A stretch of 64,000 bases of DNA from Desulfonatronum thiosulfatophilum (GTDB lineage: Bacteria > Desulfobacterota > Desulfovibrionia > Desulfovibrionales > Desulfonatronaceae). Position numbers and translations under genes: made by a program. The notes beneath the pieces were generated by a model. The model was not told the origin of the DNA. It ran no database searches and saw only the letters and a list, made by a program, of their open reading frames with translations. Positions 26,827 to 37,029 of this stretch are shown one piece after another. The DNA lies in contig NZ_FMXO01000003.1 of NCBI RefSeq assembly GCF_900104215.1, forward strand, positions 175,286-239,285, in the 5' to 3' direction. Numbering within the stretch: position 1 is the stretch's first letter; each line of letters starts with the position of its first letter.

Positions 26827-28839
26827 TCAGCTTTCCTTGAACCGCTTGACCAGCTCGCTCAATCGATCCGACATGCGGGCGATTTCCTGGATGTCGAGGT
26901 CCGCGGCCTGGATCTCCTGGCTGTTGGCCATGGAGAGCTGACTGACCTGGCTGATGTTTTCGTTGATTTCATCGCTGGTGACGGACTGCTGCTCCGCGGC
27001 GGTGGCAATGGTGGTCACCATGTCGGCGATGGACTCGGACTGGGAGACGATGGACTGCAAGGCCTCGCCGGTAAGCAAAGCCTTCTTGGCCGTATCGTCC
27101 ACCACCTGGCGGGTTTGTTCCATCTTTCGAACCGCGTCCCGGGTGCTGTTTTGGATGGTGGTGATCACTTCTTCCACCTGCTTCGTCGCCTGCACGGTCC
27201 GCTCGGCCAGTTTGCGAACTTCATCGGCCACTACGGCGAATCCTCGCCCGGCATCTCCGGCTCGAGCCGCCTCGATGGCGGCGTTGAGGGCCAGGAGGTT
27301 GGTCTGGTCGGCGATGTCGTTGATGACTCCGAGCACCTGGCCGATGTCCTCGGCCCGATGAGCCAGGTCATTCAGGGAGCGGGAGAGGATGTCCGTGTCC
27401 TGCGCCACTTTCTTGACGTCCTCCACGGTGCCGCGAACCCCCTCGCCGCCCTCCTTGGCGCTTTGGGTCGCCCGAGCCGCGGCATCCGCGGTGCTGGCGG
27501 AATTACGGGCCACTTCGATGACCGTGGTGGTCATCTCGTTCATGGCCGTGGCCGCCTGGGTGGTCTGCTGCTCGGTATGCCCGATTCGTTCATTGACCGT
27601 GCTGATCTGGCCGGACAATTTGTGAGCTACGGAAGAGAGATTGTGGGCCACCTCGGTGACATCCCGTGCAACGACCAGAAGGTTGTCCTGCTGGTTCTGG
27701 ATGCGTTTTTTGGCTTCCTCTTCCTGGCTCAGGTCAATCAATACGCCGATGGCCCCCACCACCTGACCTTGTGCATCTTTTAACGGGGAAACTTCACGGT
27801 AGATGGGCACGAGCCGTCCATCCGGATGCTGGTAATCGCGTTTGCCCTTGACCAGCTTCCCTTCGCGCAGGACTTCGGAAGCCGCACCCGCGCCGCCTTG
27901 CCCGCGCATGATCTCGCCGGCTGTTTTGCCTGCCACCTCTTCCTTGGACCTGCCGAGCAGCTGCAGGGCCTGGTCATTAATGAACTGAATGCGCTCGTCC
28001 TTGTCCGTGACGTACATGGCCACGGCAATCCCTTCCAGAACACCTCTGTTGTATTCCAACTGGTTCTGAATGCCGCGTACCATGAATTGCAGATTGCCGG
28101 CGAGCTTTGATAGTTCATCATTTCCCGTGACCTCGAACTCCACGGAATAGTCGCCCTGGCTGATTTTCTGGCTGGCAGCGCCGAGGGTGGCGATTTTCCT
28201 CACCACCGCTTTGCGCATGAAGACCAGGAGGCCGATCAGCAAAATGGCAAAACCACCCGCGGACAGCGCAGCTCCCTTGACCTGATGGTCTCGAAGCGTT
28301 GCGATATCCTCACTGACATCTTGAAAAACGAGCATTGCTCCCAATATCGGCTGGGACGATCCATGGCAATGATAGCAGCTTGGCTGGTTCGGAATAGAAC
28401 GCAGGCGGACATATGTCGTGGCTTCCGCCTGCTCCATGGTGACGGCCCGGTCGGTTTTCCGGCGCAAACCATCGTCAAGAAGATCTCGGATTTGATCATG
28501 GTCGATCACGGCAGTCATGTCTCGCCGGATTGTCTCTTGTTGGGTGGAGTAGGTGATGTTGCCGCGAAAGTCGGTCAGAAAAATATCAACGTCCGTATAC
28601 AGGCCGGCGACCTTGGCAAATTGAGCGGTGGTGCCTTCGTCGTCGCCGATCAGCATCGGCTCTTCAATGGCCAGTTGCAGGAGGTCGGTGACGCGCAAAC
28701 CCATGCGGTCGATCTGACTCATGGCGTCGCTGCGTTGCCAGTAGGAGTTGACGAGAAAAAGAGTTGTGAAGACCGATGCCGTGAGGATACTGACGAGTAC
28801 GAGGATTTTAGCTCCCAGGGAGGCGCGAATTATTTTCAT
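26827..28839 (-). CDS. methyl-accepting chemotaxis protein with periplasmic c-heme motif (DcrA-like)
   Basis: This 670-residue chemoreceptor has a membrane segment near residues 10-30, a periplasmic domain with the heme-attachment motif CYHCH at 155-159, and a second membrane segment near 190-210. A HAMP linker, a cytoplasmic PAS domain (about 265-370) and the signalling domain follow. The signalling domain has the conserved hairpin tip [32 protein letters not shown], shown here only to mark its position near residue 510. Desulfovibrio DcrA, with a periplasmic c-type heme, senses oxygen or redox potential, and this protein is probably similar. The tetraheme cytochrome gene 11 bp upstream may supply its electrons. 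Confidence 0.9.
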   Translation of the reverse strand: MKIIRASLGAKILVLVSILTASVFTTLFLVNSYWQRSDAMSQIDRMGLRVTDLLQLAIEEPMLIGDDEGTTAQFAKVAGLYTDVDIFLTDFRGNITYSTQQETIRRDMTAVIDHDQIRDLLDDGLRRKTDRAVTMEQAEATTYVRLRSIPNQPSCYHCHGSSQPILGAMLVFQDVSEDIATLRDHQVKGAALSAGGFAILLIGLLVFMRKAVVRKIATLGAASQKISQGDYSVEFEVTGNDELSKLAGNLQFMVRGIQNQLEYNRGVLEGIAVAMYVTDKDERIQFINDQALQLLGRSKEEVAGKTAGEIMRGQGGAGAASEVLREGKLVKGKRDYQHPDGRLVPIYREVSPLKDAQGQVVGAIGVLIDLSQEEEAKKRIQNQQDNLLVVARDVTEVAHNLSSVAHKLSGQISTVNERIGHTEQQTTQAATAMNEMTTTVIEVARNSASTADAAARATQSAKEGGEGVRGTVEDVKKVAQDTDILSRSLNDLAHRAEDIGQVLGVINDIADQTNLLALNAAIEAARAGDAGRGFAVVADEVRKLAERTVQATKQVEEVITTIQNSTRDAVRKMEQTRQVVDDTAKKALLTGEALQSIVSQSESIADMVTTIATAAEQQSVTSDEINENISQVSQLSMANSQEIQAADLDIQEIARMSDRLSELVKRFKES

Positions 28840-28850
28840 GATCGTATCCT

Positions 28851-29324
28851 CTAGTGGGCGCCGGCGTGGAGCAGGGGTTTATAATTTATTACTCGAACGC
28901 GTTCATCCTCATGACACGGCCTGCAGACTTCAATGGTCAGACTGCCCCGAATGTCGGCCCGGTCTCCGGTGAGAACATGTATTGATCCCGGTCCATGACA
29001 CCCCTCGCAGCCGACATGTCCGAGATCGGGGGTTTCTTCAAAACTGCGAAAACCGCCGGGCCGGCCGTACCCCGTGGTATGGCACCCATAACATTCCCGC
29101 AGTTCTTCCGTAGTCAGCTTCGGCGCCATCAAACGCACGCTATGGTCGGATTTTGACTTGTTGGCATGTTTGGTAAAGTTTTCATACAGATCATAATGAC
29201 AGTCCGCACACTCCTTGCTGCCGACGTAACTCGCGTCCGGCAACTGAGCACCTGTGATCAACGGCAGAAAACAAACCAGCAAAAGACCCAGAATTGTGGC
29301 TAGTCCAATCACAGCCTTTTTCAT
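28851..29324 (-). CDS. periplasmic tetraheme cytochrome c (c554-like)
   Basis: This 157-residue protein has a signal peptide ([19 protein letters not shown]) and four CXXCH heme sites: CADCH, CYGCH, CEGCH and CRPCH. The pattern [19 protein letters not shown] is typical of the cytochrome c-554 family. The ATG at 29324 has GGAGG five bases upstream and is better than the two upstream Met codons. It is the first gene of a unit with the heme chemoreceptor and the DUF493 gene. The context suggests a redox partner for the receptor, a link that is inferred only. Confidence 0.88.
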   Translation of the reverse strand: MKKAVIGLATILGLLLVCFLPLITGAQLPDASYVGSKECADCHYDLYENFTKHANKSKSDHSVRLMAPKLTTEELRECYGCHTTGYGRPGGFRSFEETPDLGHVGCEGCHGPGSIHVLTGDRADIRGSLTIEVCRPCHEDERVRVINYKPLLHAGAH

Positions 29325-29604
29325 GATTTCCTCCATGTAGCGTCGTAATGGATTGATAGTGCTAATAGTATCCCATGCTGTGTAGTTTCGGCGACATGTA
29401 CGAGGTCTATGTGAAAAAAGCAACGAGTGTTACAAAAGTGTTGGCAACCTATTCCAAGACTTTGGCCGGCCTTGTTTTGACCTTGCAATCAAAACATTGC
29501 GCAATAAGCACTTGGGGTGAGCGTTCGGCAATTGGTCCGAACAACGAATCAAGATAAGTCAGACATCGCAGTTTATGGACTCCCGCAGAAGGGTGCTGAT
29601 GGGC

Positions 29605-30375
29605 TCAGTTAAGCCAAGCTGTCAGAAAATCTCCCACCTGCCCAGTCTTCGTGATGTGCCGGATCAGTGAGCTGCCTATGACCACTCCGTCCACCGCATC
29701 TTCCACGCCCTGGAGTTGGGAGGGTGAGTGCAGGCCGAAGCCCAGGGCCAAGGGGATGGAAAATATGGATTTGGCCTGGATCAGGGCGGTGCGCAGTTCG
29801 GGGGGCAGGACGGCGCGCTCGCCGGTGGTGCCCATGACCGAGACGAAGTAGACGAAGCCCGTGGCTTCATGGGCATGCATGCGCAGCCGTTCCGACGAGC
29901 TGTTCAGTCCCACCAGGGGGATCAGATCGATGGCCTGGGCCTGGAGGATCTCCCGGATCTCGGCGCTTTCCTCAAAGGGCAGGTCCGCGATGATCAGGCC
30001 GTTCACTCCGGCTACGGAGGCTTCCCGGGCCAGCTTGGGGATGCCGTATTGCAGAAAGGGATTCATGTAGCCCATCAGGACGATTCCGGCGTTAATTGAT
30101 GCACGTTTTCGGCGCAGCTCCTCAAGGATCCACTCCAGGGAGACGCCCTGCTCCAGGCAGCGCAAGGCCGCCTGTTCGACGATGGGACCGTCGGCCACGG
30201 GATCGGAGAAGGGCACGCCGATTTCAATGATGTCCGCGCCGGCGGCGTCCAGATCCCGGATGTGCGTCCAGAAATCCTGCCTGGACGGATAACCGGCGGG
30301 GAGATAGGGCATCACGGCTTTGCGGCCTTGGCATTTTGCCTGTTCGATTTTTTGGGTCAAAAGATTCTGGGACAT
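29605..30375 (-). CDS. trpA: tryptophan synthase alpha chain
   Basis: TrpA cleaves indole-3-glycerol phosphate to indole and glyceraldehyde 3-phosphate and passes indole to TrpB. The 256-residue barrel protein has the catalytic Glu in IEIGVPFSDPVADGP, the Asp in ADLPFEES, and the phosphate loop ALGFGLHSP. I chose the ATG at 30375, with GGAG upstream. A start 19 codons earlier would overlap trpB. This is the last gene of the 12-gene aromatic operon. No clear terminator follows. Confidence 0.95.
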   Translation of the reverse strand: MSQNLLTQKIEQAKCQGRKAVMPYLPAGYPSRQDFWTHIRDLDAAGADIIEIGVPFSDPVADGPIVEQAALRCLEQGVSLEWILEELRRKRASINAGIVLMGYMNPFLQYGIPKLAREASVAGVNGLIIADLPFEESAEIREILQAQAIDLIPLVGLNSSSERLRMHAHEATGFVYFVSVMGTTGERAVLPPELRTALIQAKSIFSIPLALGFGLHSPSQLQGVEDAVDGVVIGSSLIRHITKTGQVGDFLTAWLN

Positions 30376-30424
30376 TATCGGAGCTCCAGGTTGTTGAGAT
30401 TTTGAATCGAGTCGGTTTTTGCGA

Positions 30425-31600
30425 TCATTCACTTTTGGACAGGGCGGCGCGAACGATTTCCAAATCCTTGTCTCCGCGGCCCGAGAGACAAATGACTACA
30501 TTCTCGGTTTCAGGCAGGGTGCCGGCGAGACCGATGGCATAGGCCAGGGCGTGAGAACTCTCCAGGGCCGCCAGGATGCCCTCGGTCCGGGCAAGACGCA
30601 TGAAGGCGGCCAGGGCCTGGTTGTCGGTGACGCTGACATATTCGGCGCGACCCAGGGCTTGCAGGTGGGCGTGCTCCGGGCCGACGCCGGGGTAGTCGAG
30701 TCCCGGAGCAAGGGAGTGCGACGGCAGGATCTGGCCCTCCGGGGTCTGCAGGAGCTTGGTCATGGTTCCGTGAAGCACGCCGGTGGTTCCAGTGCTCAGG
30801 GTGGCGGAATGGCAGCAGCCCGGCGAACCGTCTCCCGCTGCCTCCACGCCGATCAGCGCGACTTCCGGATGGGGAACGAAGGCATGGAACATGCCGATGG
30901 CATTGGACCCGCCGCCCACGCAGGCCACGACCCGGTCAGGAAGACTGCCGGTCCGTCGCCGGAACTGCTCCAGTGCTTCGCGGCCGATGACGGCTTGCAG
31001 TTCGCGCACCAGGAGCGGAAAGGGATGCGGTCCCACGGCGGAGCCGAGGCAGTAATGGGTCTGTTCCTGTTCGGCAATCCAATGGCGCATGGCCGCGTTG
31101 ATGGCGTCCTTCAGGGTCCGGCTGCCCGACTCCACGGGCTGGACCCGGGCGCCCAGCAGTTCCATGCGCTGGACGTTGTGGGCCTGGCGGACAACATCCT
31201 CGGCCCCCATGTACACGAGGCATTCCAGCCCGAGAAGGGCCGCGGCCGTGGCCGTGGCCACGCCGTGCTGCCCGGCGCCGGTTTCGGCCACGAGCTTGGT
31301 CTTGCCCATGTGTTTGGCCAGCAGAGCCTGGCCCACGGTATTGTTGATCTTGTGCGCTCCGGTGTGAGCCAGATCCTCGCGTTTGAGCCAGACGCCGAAG
31401 CCGAGTTCTTCAGAGAGGCGGGCGCAGTGGTACAAGGCCGTGGGGCGGCCGACATAGTGCTCCAAAAGATTTCCGAGTTCCTGCCCAAAAGCCGGAGTGG
31501 ACATGATCCGCTCCATGGCCTCTTCCAGTTCCAACAACGGCGGCATGAGCAATTCCGGCGCGAATCGTCCGCCAAAATCGCCAAAATATCCTTTTTTCAT
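30425..31600 (-). CDS. trpB: tryptophan synthase beta chain
   Basis: TrpB joins indole and serine to tryptophan with pyridoxal phosphate. The 391-residue protein contains the PLP lysine in HTGAHKINN, the [12 protein letters not shown] substrate loop, the phosphate-binding GGGSNAIG, and the C-terminal SGRGDKD. The TrpB1 type is indicated by length and motifs. An 81-bp gap separates it from trpF, the largest in the trp section. Confidence 0.96.
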   Translation of the reverse strand: MKKGYFGDFGGRFAPELLMPPLLELEEAMERIMSTPAFGQELGNLLEHYVGRPTALYHCARLSEELGFGVWLKREDLAHTGAHKINNTVGQALLAKHMGKTKLVAETGAGQHGVATATAAALLGLECLVYMGAEDVVRQAHNVQRMELLGARVQPVESGSRTLKDAINAAMRHWIAEQEQTHYCLGSAVGPHPFPLLVRELQAVIGREALEQFRRRTGSLPDRVVACVGGGSNAIGMFHAFVPHPEVALIGVEAAGDGSPGCCHSATLSTGTTGVLHGTMTKLLQTPEGQILPSHSLAPGLDYPGVGPEHAHLQALGRAEYVSVTDNQALAAFMRLARTEGILAALESSHALAYAIGLAGTLPETENVVICLSGRGDKDLEIVRAALSKSE

Positions 31601-31681
31601 CGCTTCTCCTTTTTGATCTGTATAAAGTGCAATGCTTATACGGGTCTCGTCTACAAGAAGATGTGTTCTGTGGGGGATTGC

Positions 31682-32341
31682 CTACGGCATTCTCGCCAAA
31701 CGAAGAGCCAGTTCCAGTTTTGGTCCTGACTTCTTCCCCGGCGCATCTTCAACGCCCGAATTCAGATCCAGTCCGTCGGGCAGACACCGGTCCAGGGCCT
31801 GCCGGATATTTTCCGGTCCCAGACCGCCGGCCAGCAGCCAGGGTCTGGGTGAGTTCAGCCCGTGCAGGACGCGGAAGTTCAGACTTGCTCCATGCCCGCC
31901 GCCGCTGGTCCCGGCGTCCAGGAGGAACCAGTTGCAAACTGAGGCGAAAGCTTGCAGATCCTGCTCCAGAAGTTCCCGGCCAGCATAGCGTTGCGGCCAG
32001 AAGACCCTGATGACCCGCTCTCTCCCCAAGGCGGCGCAGAATTGCTGATCCTGTCTGCCGTGCAACTGGGCCAGGTCCAGCCTGGCTTCCTTCATGATCC
32101 TGCACACATCCTCTGCGCTCTGGTCGACGAAAACGCCCACCCGCAGGGCCTTGCCCCGGGGCAGCGCGGCCACAAGCTTCGGGTCTGCGTTGCGGGGGCT
32201 GGCTGGATGGAAGATGAATCCGGTCCAGTCCACGCCGAGCTCTTCGCAGAGCAGCACGTCTTCGGACCTGAGCAAGCCGCAGACCTTGATCAATGGACGC
32301 GGAATCCCGTTTGGCAGGCCGGTGCCGGTTTCAGGCTCCAT
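31682..32341 (-). CDS. trpF: phosphoribosylanthranilate isomerase
   Basis: TrpF performs the third step of the tryptophan branch. The 219-residue barrel protein has the catalytic Cys in IKVCGLLRSED, GVFVDQS, QLHGRQD, the catalytic Asp in LLDAGTSGGGHG, and LAGGLGPENI with GLDLNSGVEDAPGKK at the phosphate site. Its start overlaps the end of trpC by 11 bases. Confidence 0.95.
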   Translation of the reverse strand: MEPETGTGLPNGIPRPLIKVCGLLRSEDVLLCEELGVDWTGFIFHPASPRNADPKLVAALPRGKALRVGVFVDQSAEDVCRIMKEARLDLAQLHGRQDQQFCAALGRERVIRVFWPQRYAGRELLEQDLQAFASVCNWFLLDAGTSGGGHGASLNFRVLHGLNSPRPWLLAGGLGPENIRQALDRCLPDGLDLNSGVEDAPGKKSGPKLELALRLARMP

Positions 32342-33107
32342 TCATTTCCTCCAGCAGTTTTGTCAGGGCGATTCCCGGATCGGTCTCCTGCATCAGCCTC
32401 GTGCCGATGAGCAGGCCGTCGTAGCCGACGCCCTGCATCCGGCGCATATCCTCGGCCGAATGCATGCCGCTGGCGCTGATCCAGACTTCGCCGGACGCCC
32501 TGTGCTCGATCAGTTCCTCGGATATGCGCAAGCCCGTGGTCAGCTTGTCCAGGTCCCGGTTGTTGACCTGAATGATACTCGCCGCGGCGGCTTTGGCCTT
32601 TGCCAAGTCGGTGGTGTCAAAGACCTCCACCACGGCTTCCAGACCATGATCCCGGCATGCCACGAGCATGGCTTCCAGCTCCGCCAGGGTAAGCATTCGG
32701 GCGATCAGCAGCAGGGCCGAGGCCGGAGTGGCGGCGGTTTGGAGGACCTGCAATGGATGCAGCAGGAAATCCTTGCGCAAAACGGGCAGGCCGGGTTCGG
32801 CCATGACCGGCAGAAAATCCAGGCTGCCTTGAAAGTGAACTTCCTCGGTGAGCACGGACAGGGCCGCGGCTCCGGCCCGGGCATAGCCCTCGGCTGCCTG
32901 GCGCGGGGTCCAGGCGGCATTGATCAATCCCTTGCTCGGCGAAGCGCGCTTGTATTCGGCGATCACGGCTCCCGGCCCACGGCTCAGCAGGGCCCGGCGC
33001 AGGGATGGTCTTTGCATGGAGAGGGGTTTGGGCAGGGTTTCATCAGCGGCCATTTGCCGCAGGACATGGATTTCCGCCTCCTTGGCGCGTCGGAATTTCT
33101 CAAGCAT
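32331..33107 (-). CDS. trpC: indole-3-glycerol phosphate synthase
   Basis: TrpC closes the indole ring from the deoxyribulose phosphate intermediate. The 258-residue barrel protein shows AEYKRASPSKG, SVLTEEVHFQGS, LRKDFLLHPLQV, IQVNNRDLDKL and GLLIGTRLM, all typical. It overlaps trpD by eight bases and trpF by 11, so translation of the three is coupled. Confidence 0.95.
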   Translation of the reverse strand: MLEKFRRAKEAEIHVLRQMAADETLPKPLSMQRPSLRRALLSRGPGAVIAEYKRASPSKGLINAAWTPRQAAEGYARAGAAALSVLTEEVHFQGSLDFLPVMAEPGLPVLRKDFLLHPLQVLQTAATPASALLLIARMLTLAELEAMLVACRDHGLEAVVEVFDTTDLAKAKAAAASIIQVNNRDLDKLTTGLRISEELIEHRASGEVWISASGMHSAEDMRRMQGVGYDGLLIGTRLMQETDPGIALTKLLEEMNGA

Positions 33108-34101
33108 GGAGCACCCGGCTGCCGACGCCCTTTTTGACCGCAGCCCGGGCCATTTCGGCGCACTCGATCAGGGTTTTACCCTCTTCCAGGAGGTAGAGGC
33201 AGGCGGCCAGGTTCAATGCCGCCATCTCGGCCATGGCCTTCGGGCCGTTGCCGGCCAGGATTTCCCGCATCACGCCCACGGCATGATCCTTGTCCTTCAC
33301 GGTGACGTCTTCCGGAGCATGACGCTCAAAACCCAGTTTCTGCGGGTTGATGGCCGTCTTTTCCATGATCCCGTCCTTGATGATGTAGCACCGGGCCGGG
33401 CCGAAGGTGGTCAGCTCGTCGTAGCCGCCGGTTCCGTGGACCACCAGGGCACGTTCCACGCCGGTCAGCAGCAGGGCTTCGCCCATGATGAACAGAAAGG
33501 CCGGGTCGCCCACGCCGATGAGCTGGTGGGTGGGGCGGGCCGGATTGAGCAGGGGGCCCATGAGATTGAACAGGGTCCGGATGCCCAGCTCCCGGCGGAC
33601 GGGCATGATATGCCGAAACGCTGGATGATAGGCCGGGGCGAAGAGGAAGACGAACTTGTCGGCGGCCAGACGGGAGGCCACCTGGTCCGGCTCTGTGTCC
33701 AGAGGCAGGCCCAGGGCCTCGAGTACATCTGCGCTGCCGCAGGAAGAGGATACGGCCCGGTTGCCGTGTTTGACCACCTGATAACCCATCTCGGCCAGGA
33801 ACAGGGCCACGGCCGTGGAGCAGTTGAAGCTGCAGGCGTTGTCTCCGCCGGTGCCGCAGGTGTCGATGCGCACGCCGGAAAGGCCGGGAATGGGGCGGGC
33901 ATGTTCAAGGCCGGCCCGGACGCCGGCGGCCAGGTCCGTGGAGTCCTCGCCCTTGGCCCGCAGGCCCATGAGGAACGCTCCGGCCTGGGCCGGACCCAAT
34001 TCGCCCTGGAGCAAGGCATTGAAAATCCGGTCCGCCTGGATGTCGGTCAAGGGCTGCCGGCGGGCCAGTTGTTCAAGAATGTCGTTCACGCTGTCGGTCA
34101 T
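33100..34101 (-). CDS. trpD: anthranilate phosphoribosyltransferase
   Basis: TrpD transfers phosphoribosyl to anthranilate. The 333-residue protein has the phosphate/Mg site DTCGTGGDNACSFNCST, KHGNRAVSSSCGSADVLEALG and the VHGTGGYDEL segment. I chose the ATG at 34101, 17 bp after the trpG stop, with GAGGA upstream. A much longer frame without stops upstream is an overlap with trpG in another frame. It is not fused to the amidotransferase domain, which is separate here. Confidence 0.95.
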   Translation of the reverse strand: MTDSVNDILEQLARRQPLTDIQADRIFNALLQGELGPAQAGAFLMGLRAKGEDSTDLAAGVRAGLEHARPIPGLSGVRIDTCGTGGDNACSFNCSTAVALFLAEMGYQVVKHGNRAVSSSCGSADVLEALGLPLDTEPDQVASRLAADKFVFLFAPAYHPAFRHIMPVRRELGIRTLFNLMGPLLNPARPTHQLIGVGDPAFLFIMGEALLLTGVERALVVHGTGGYDELTTFGPARCYIIKDGIMEKTAINPQKLGFERHAPEDVTVKDKDHAVGVMREILAGNGPKAMAEMAALNLAACLYLLEEGKTLIECAEMARAAVKKGVGSRVLHA

Positions 34102-34118
34102 TGCGGTGTCCTCCTCGG

Positions 34119-34680
34119 CTATGCTGCAATGGGCTGCATCTTGAGAAAATTTTCCAGAAGCTTCGGGCCGTCCGGGGTCAGGATGGATTCGGGATGGAAC
34201 TGAACGCCGCACCACGGCCTGTCCTTGTAACGCAGGCCCATGACCTCGCCCTCTTCGGTCCAGGCGGTGCGCTCCAGCAGATCGGGGGCTTCCTCCACCC
34301 GGACCAGCAGGGAATGGTAGCGCCCGCATTCCAGGGGCTGGGGCAGTCCGGAGAAAAGGCCGTCACCGGTATGCATCACCGAGGAAGTCTTGCCGTGCAT
34401 GATCCTGTCGGCCACCACCACTGAGGCCCCGGCATGATGCCCGAGGATCTGGTGACCGAGGCAGATGCCCAGAACAGGAACGGCGGTCGGCAGGAGTTTG
34501 AGGAAGTCCAGGCATTGTCCGGCCATTTCCGGTCGGCTGGGACCGGGTGAGATGATCACGGCCCGCAACTCCGGATTTTGCGCCAGATCCGTCAACTCGG
34601 GCTGGTCGTTGCGCACCACGTGGGGGAATAGCCCCAGAACCTGGAACGCCTGGACCAGGTTGAAGGTGAACGAATCATAG

Positions 34681-34700
<20 letters not shown>
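34119..34700 (-). CDS. trpG: anthranilate synthase, glutamine amidotransferase component
   Basis: This 193-residue class I glutamine amidotransferase supplies ammonia to TrpE. The catalytic triad is seen in GICLGHQILG (Cys) and VQFHPESILTPDG (His, Glu). It starts LLIDNYDSFTFNLVQ as usual. The start lies 20 bases inside trpE, so the two subunits are coupled. Such proteins may also serve para-aminobenzoate synthesis, but the operon makes the trp role primary. Confidence 0.95.
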
Positions 34701-36111
<1,411 letters not shown>

Positions 36112-36154
36112 TGCGTTCTCCTTGGTTTTGGGTTCGCTATTCAACTGATGCCAT

Positions 36155-36188
36155 AAAAAAAGCCGCCTTCCCTGGGAAGGCGGCTTTT
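36155..36188 (-). terminator. trp attenuator terminator hairpin
   Basis: A GC-rich near-perfect palindrome is followed on the minus strand by TTTTTTT, 44 bases before the trpE start. It lies inside an operon, which marks it as an attenuator and not an end-of-operon terminator. Confidence 0.88.
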
Positions 36189-36258
36189 GAGTAAATGTCG
36201 TGACGATGCACAAGCTTTTGAGCCATCTTCCCCTAAATCATGAGCTTCGCCACCACCA
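36155..36258 (-). promoter_or_regulatory. trp attenuator using the tyrA 3' end as leader peptide
   Basis: Read on the minus strand, this holds three TGG codons (36258-36250) at the end of tyrA and the tyrA stop TGA at 36240-36238. Region 2 follows, GGGAAGATGGCT (36232-36221), then a terminator with arms AGCCGCCTTCCC (36185-36174) and GGGAAGGCGGCT (36172-36161) and a T run to 36155. Region 2 pairs with the first terminator arm at 11 of 12 positions, one a G-U pair, so it can act as an antiterminator. Region 2 begins five bases after the stop codon. A ribosome at the stop would cover it, while one waiting at the Trp codons would not. This fits tryptophan-controlled attenuation of trpEGDCFBA. 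Confidence 0.82.
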
Positions 36259-37029
36259 GCCGGCCCGCTGGGCCAGGACGTCTACGTCCCCGCCGGCAGC
36301 GATGTTCAGGTGGGAGCGGAACTGGCGGACCGCGTCCTGGCTGTAGGGGTTGGCTTCGAACAGGTCAGCAAAAAGAGCTGCGTCTTCCGTCAGCATTTTG
36401 CGGGCCGCTTCCAATCTGCGCTCAAAGGAGGGAGTCAGAAAATCCCGCAGGCCGTCATCCCCGGCCAGCGCGGCCAGATAGGCGGCTGTGGTCACGAAGT
36501 TCAGCCCCTGAATTGCGGCCATGGCCCGGTCATGGGTCTCCGCCGTGGTGGGGAAGGTCTGAAACCCGAGGTCTTCCAGCACCGAGGAGACTGTTTGCGT
36601 TGCCTGATCGTCGCGGCCAGGGACCACGGCGACGCGCGGCGCTTCGCCCGGATCCTGACCGAACAGGGGATGCGTGCCCACCACGGGTCCCGGGTGATAT
36701 TGCAGCATCAGGCGCAGGGGTTGGACCTTCACGGAGCAGATATCCACCAGAATGGCATCTGGCCTGCAATGCGGGGCGCATTTCACCAGGACCTCTTCCA
36801 TGGCCGGCGCGGGAACGGCCAGGAGCACGAGATCCTGGCTGGGCAACACCTCGGCCAGAAGCGGGGCTTCCAGGGGCTGATCCAGCCCGGCAGTCTCGAT
36901 TACGGCCTTCCGGAGTCGGGCAACGAACAGGCCGCCCATCCGTCCGCCCGAACCGATCACGCAGCAACGTGAGATCCGGTCGACGGCGCGGCTGCCCGTG
37001 CCGGCCGGCGGAGCCGTCAATGATGTCAT
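36238..37029 (-). CDS. tyrA: prephenate dehydrogenase, ends in three Trp codons
   Basis: TyrA oxidises prephenate to 4-hydroxyphenylpyruvate for tyrosine. The 263-residue protein has an NAD-binding VIGSGGRMGGLF, LLAVPAPAMEEVL, DICSVKVQPL and VVGTHPLFGQDPGE. The C-terminus is AGWWWRSS. The three tandem TGG codons lie just before the trp attenuator, and their spacing is that expected of a leader peptide (see the trp attenuator). It overlaps aroA by four bases. It could also be an arogenate dehydrogenase. The sequence does not say. Confidence 0.9.
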   Translation of the reverse strand: MTSLTAPPAGTGSRAVDRISRCCVIGSGGRMGGLFVARLRKAVIETAGLDQPLEAPLLAEVLPSQDLVLLAVPAPAMEEVLVKCAPHCRPDAILVDICSVKVQPLRLMLQYHPGPVVGTHPLFGQDPGEAPRVAVVPGRDDQATQTVSSVLEDLGFQTFPTTAETHDRAMAAIQGLNFVTTAAYLAALAGDDGLRDFLTPSFERRLEAARKMLTEDAALFADLFEANPYSQDAVRQFRSHLNIAAGGDVDVLAQRAGWWWRSS

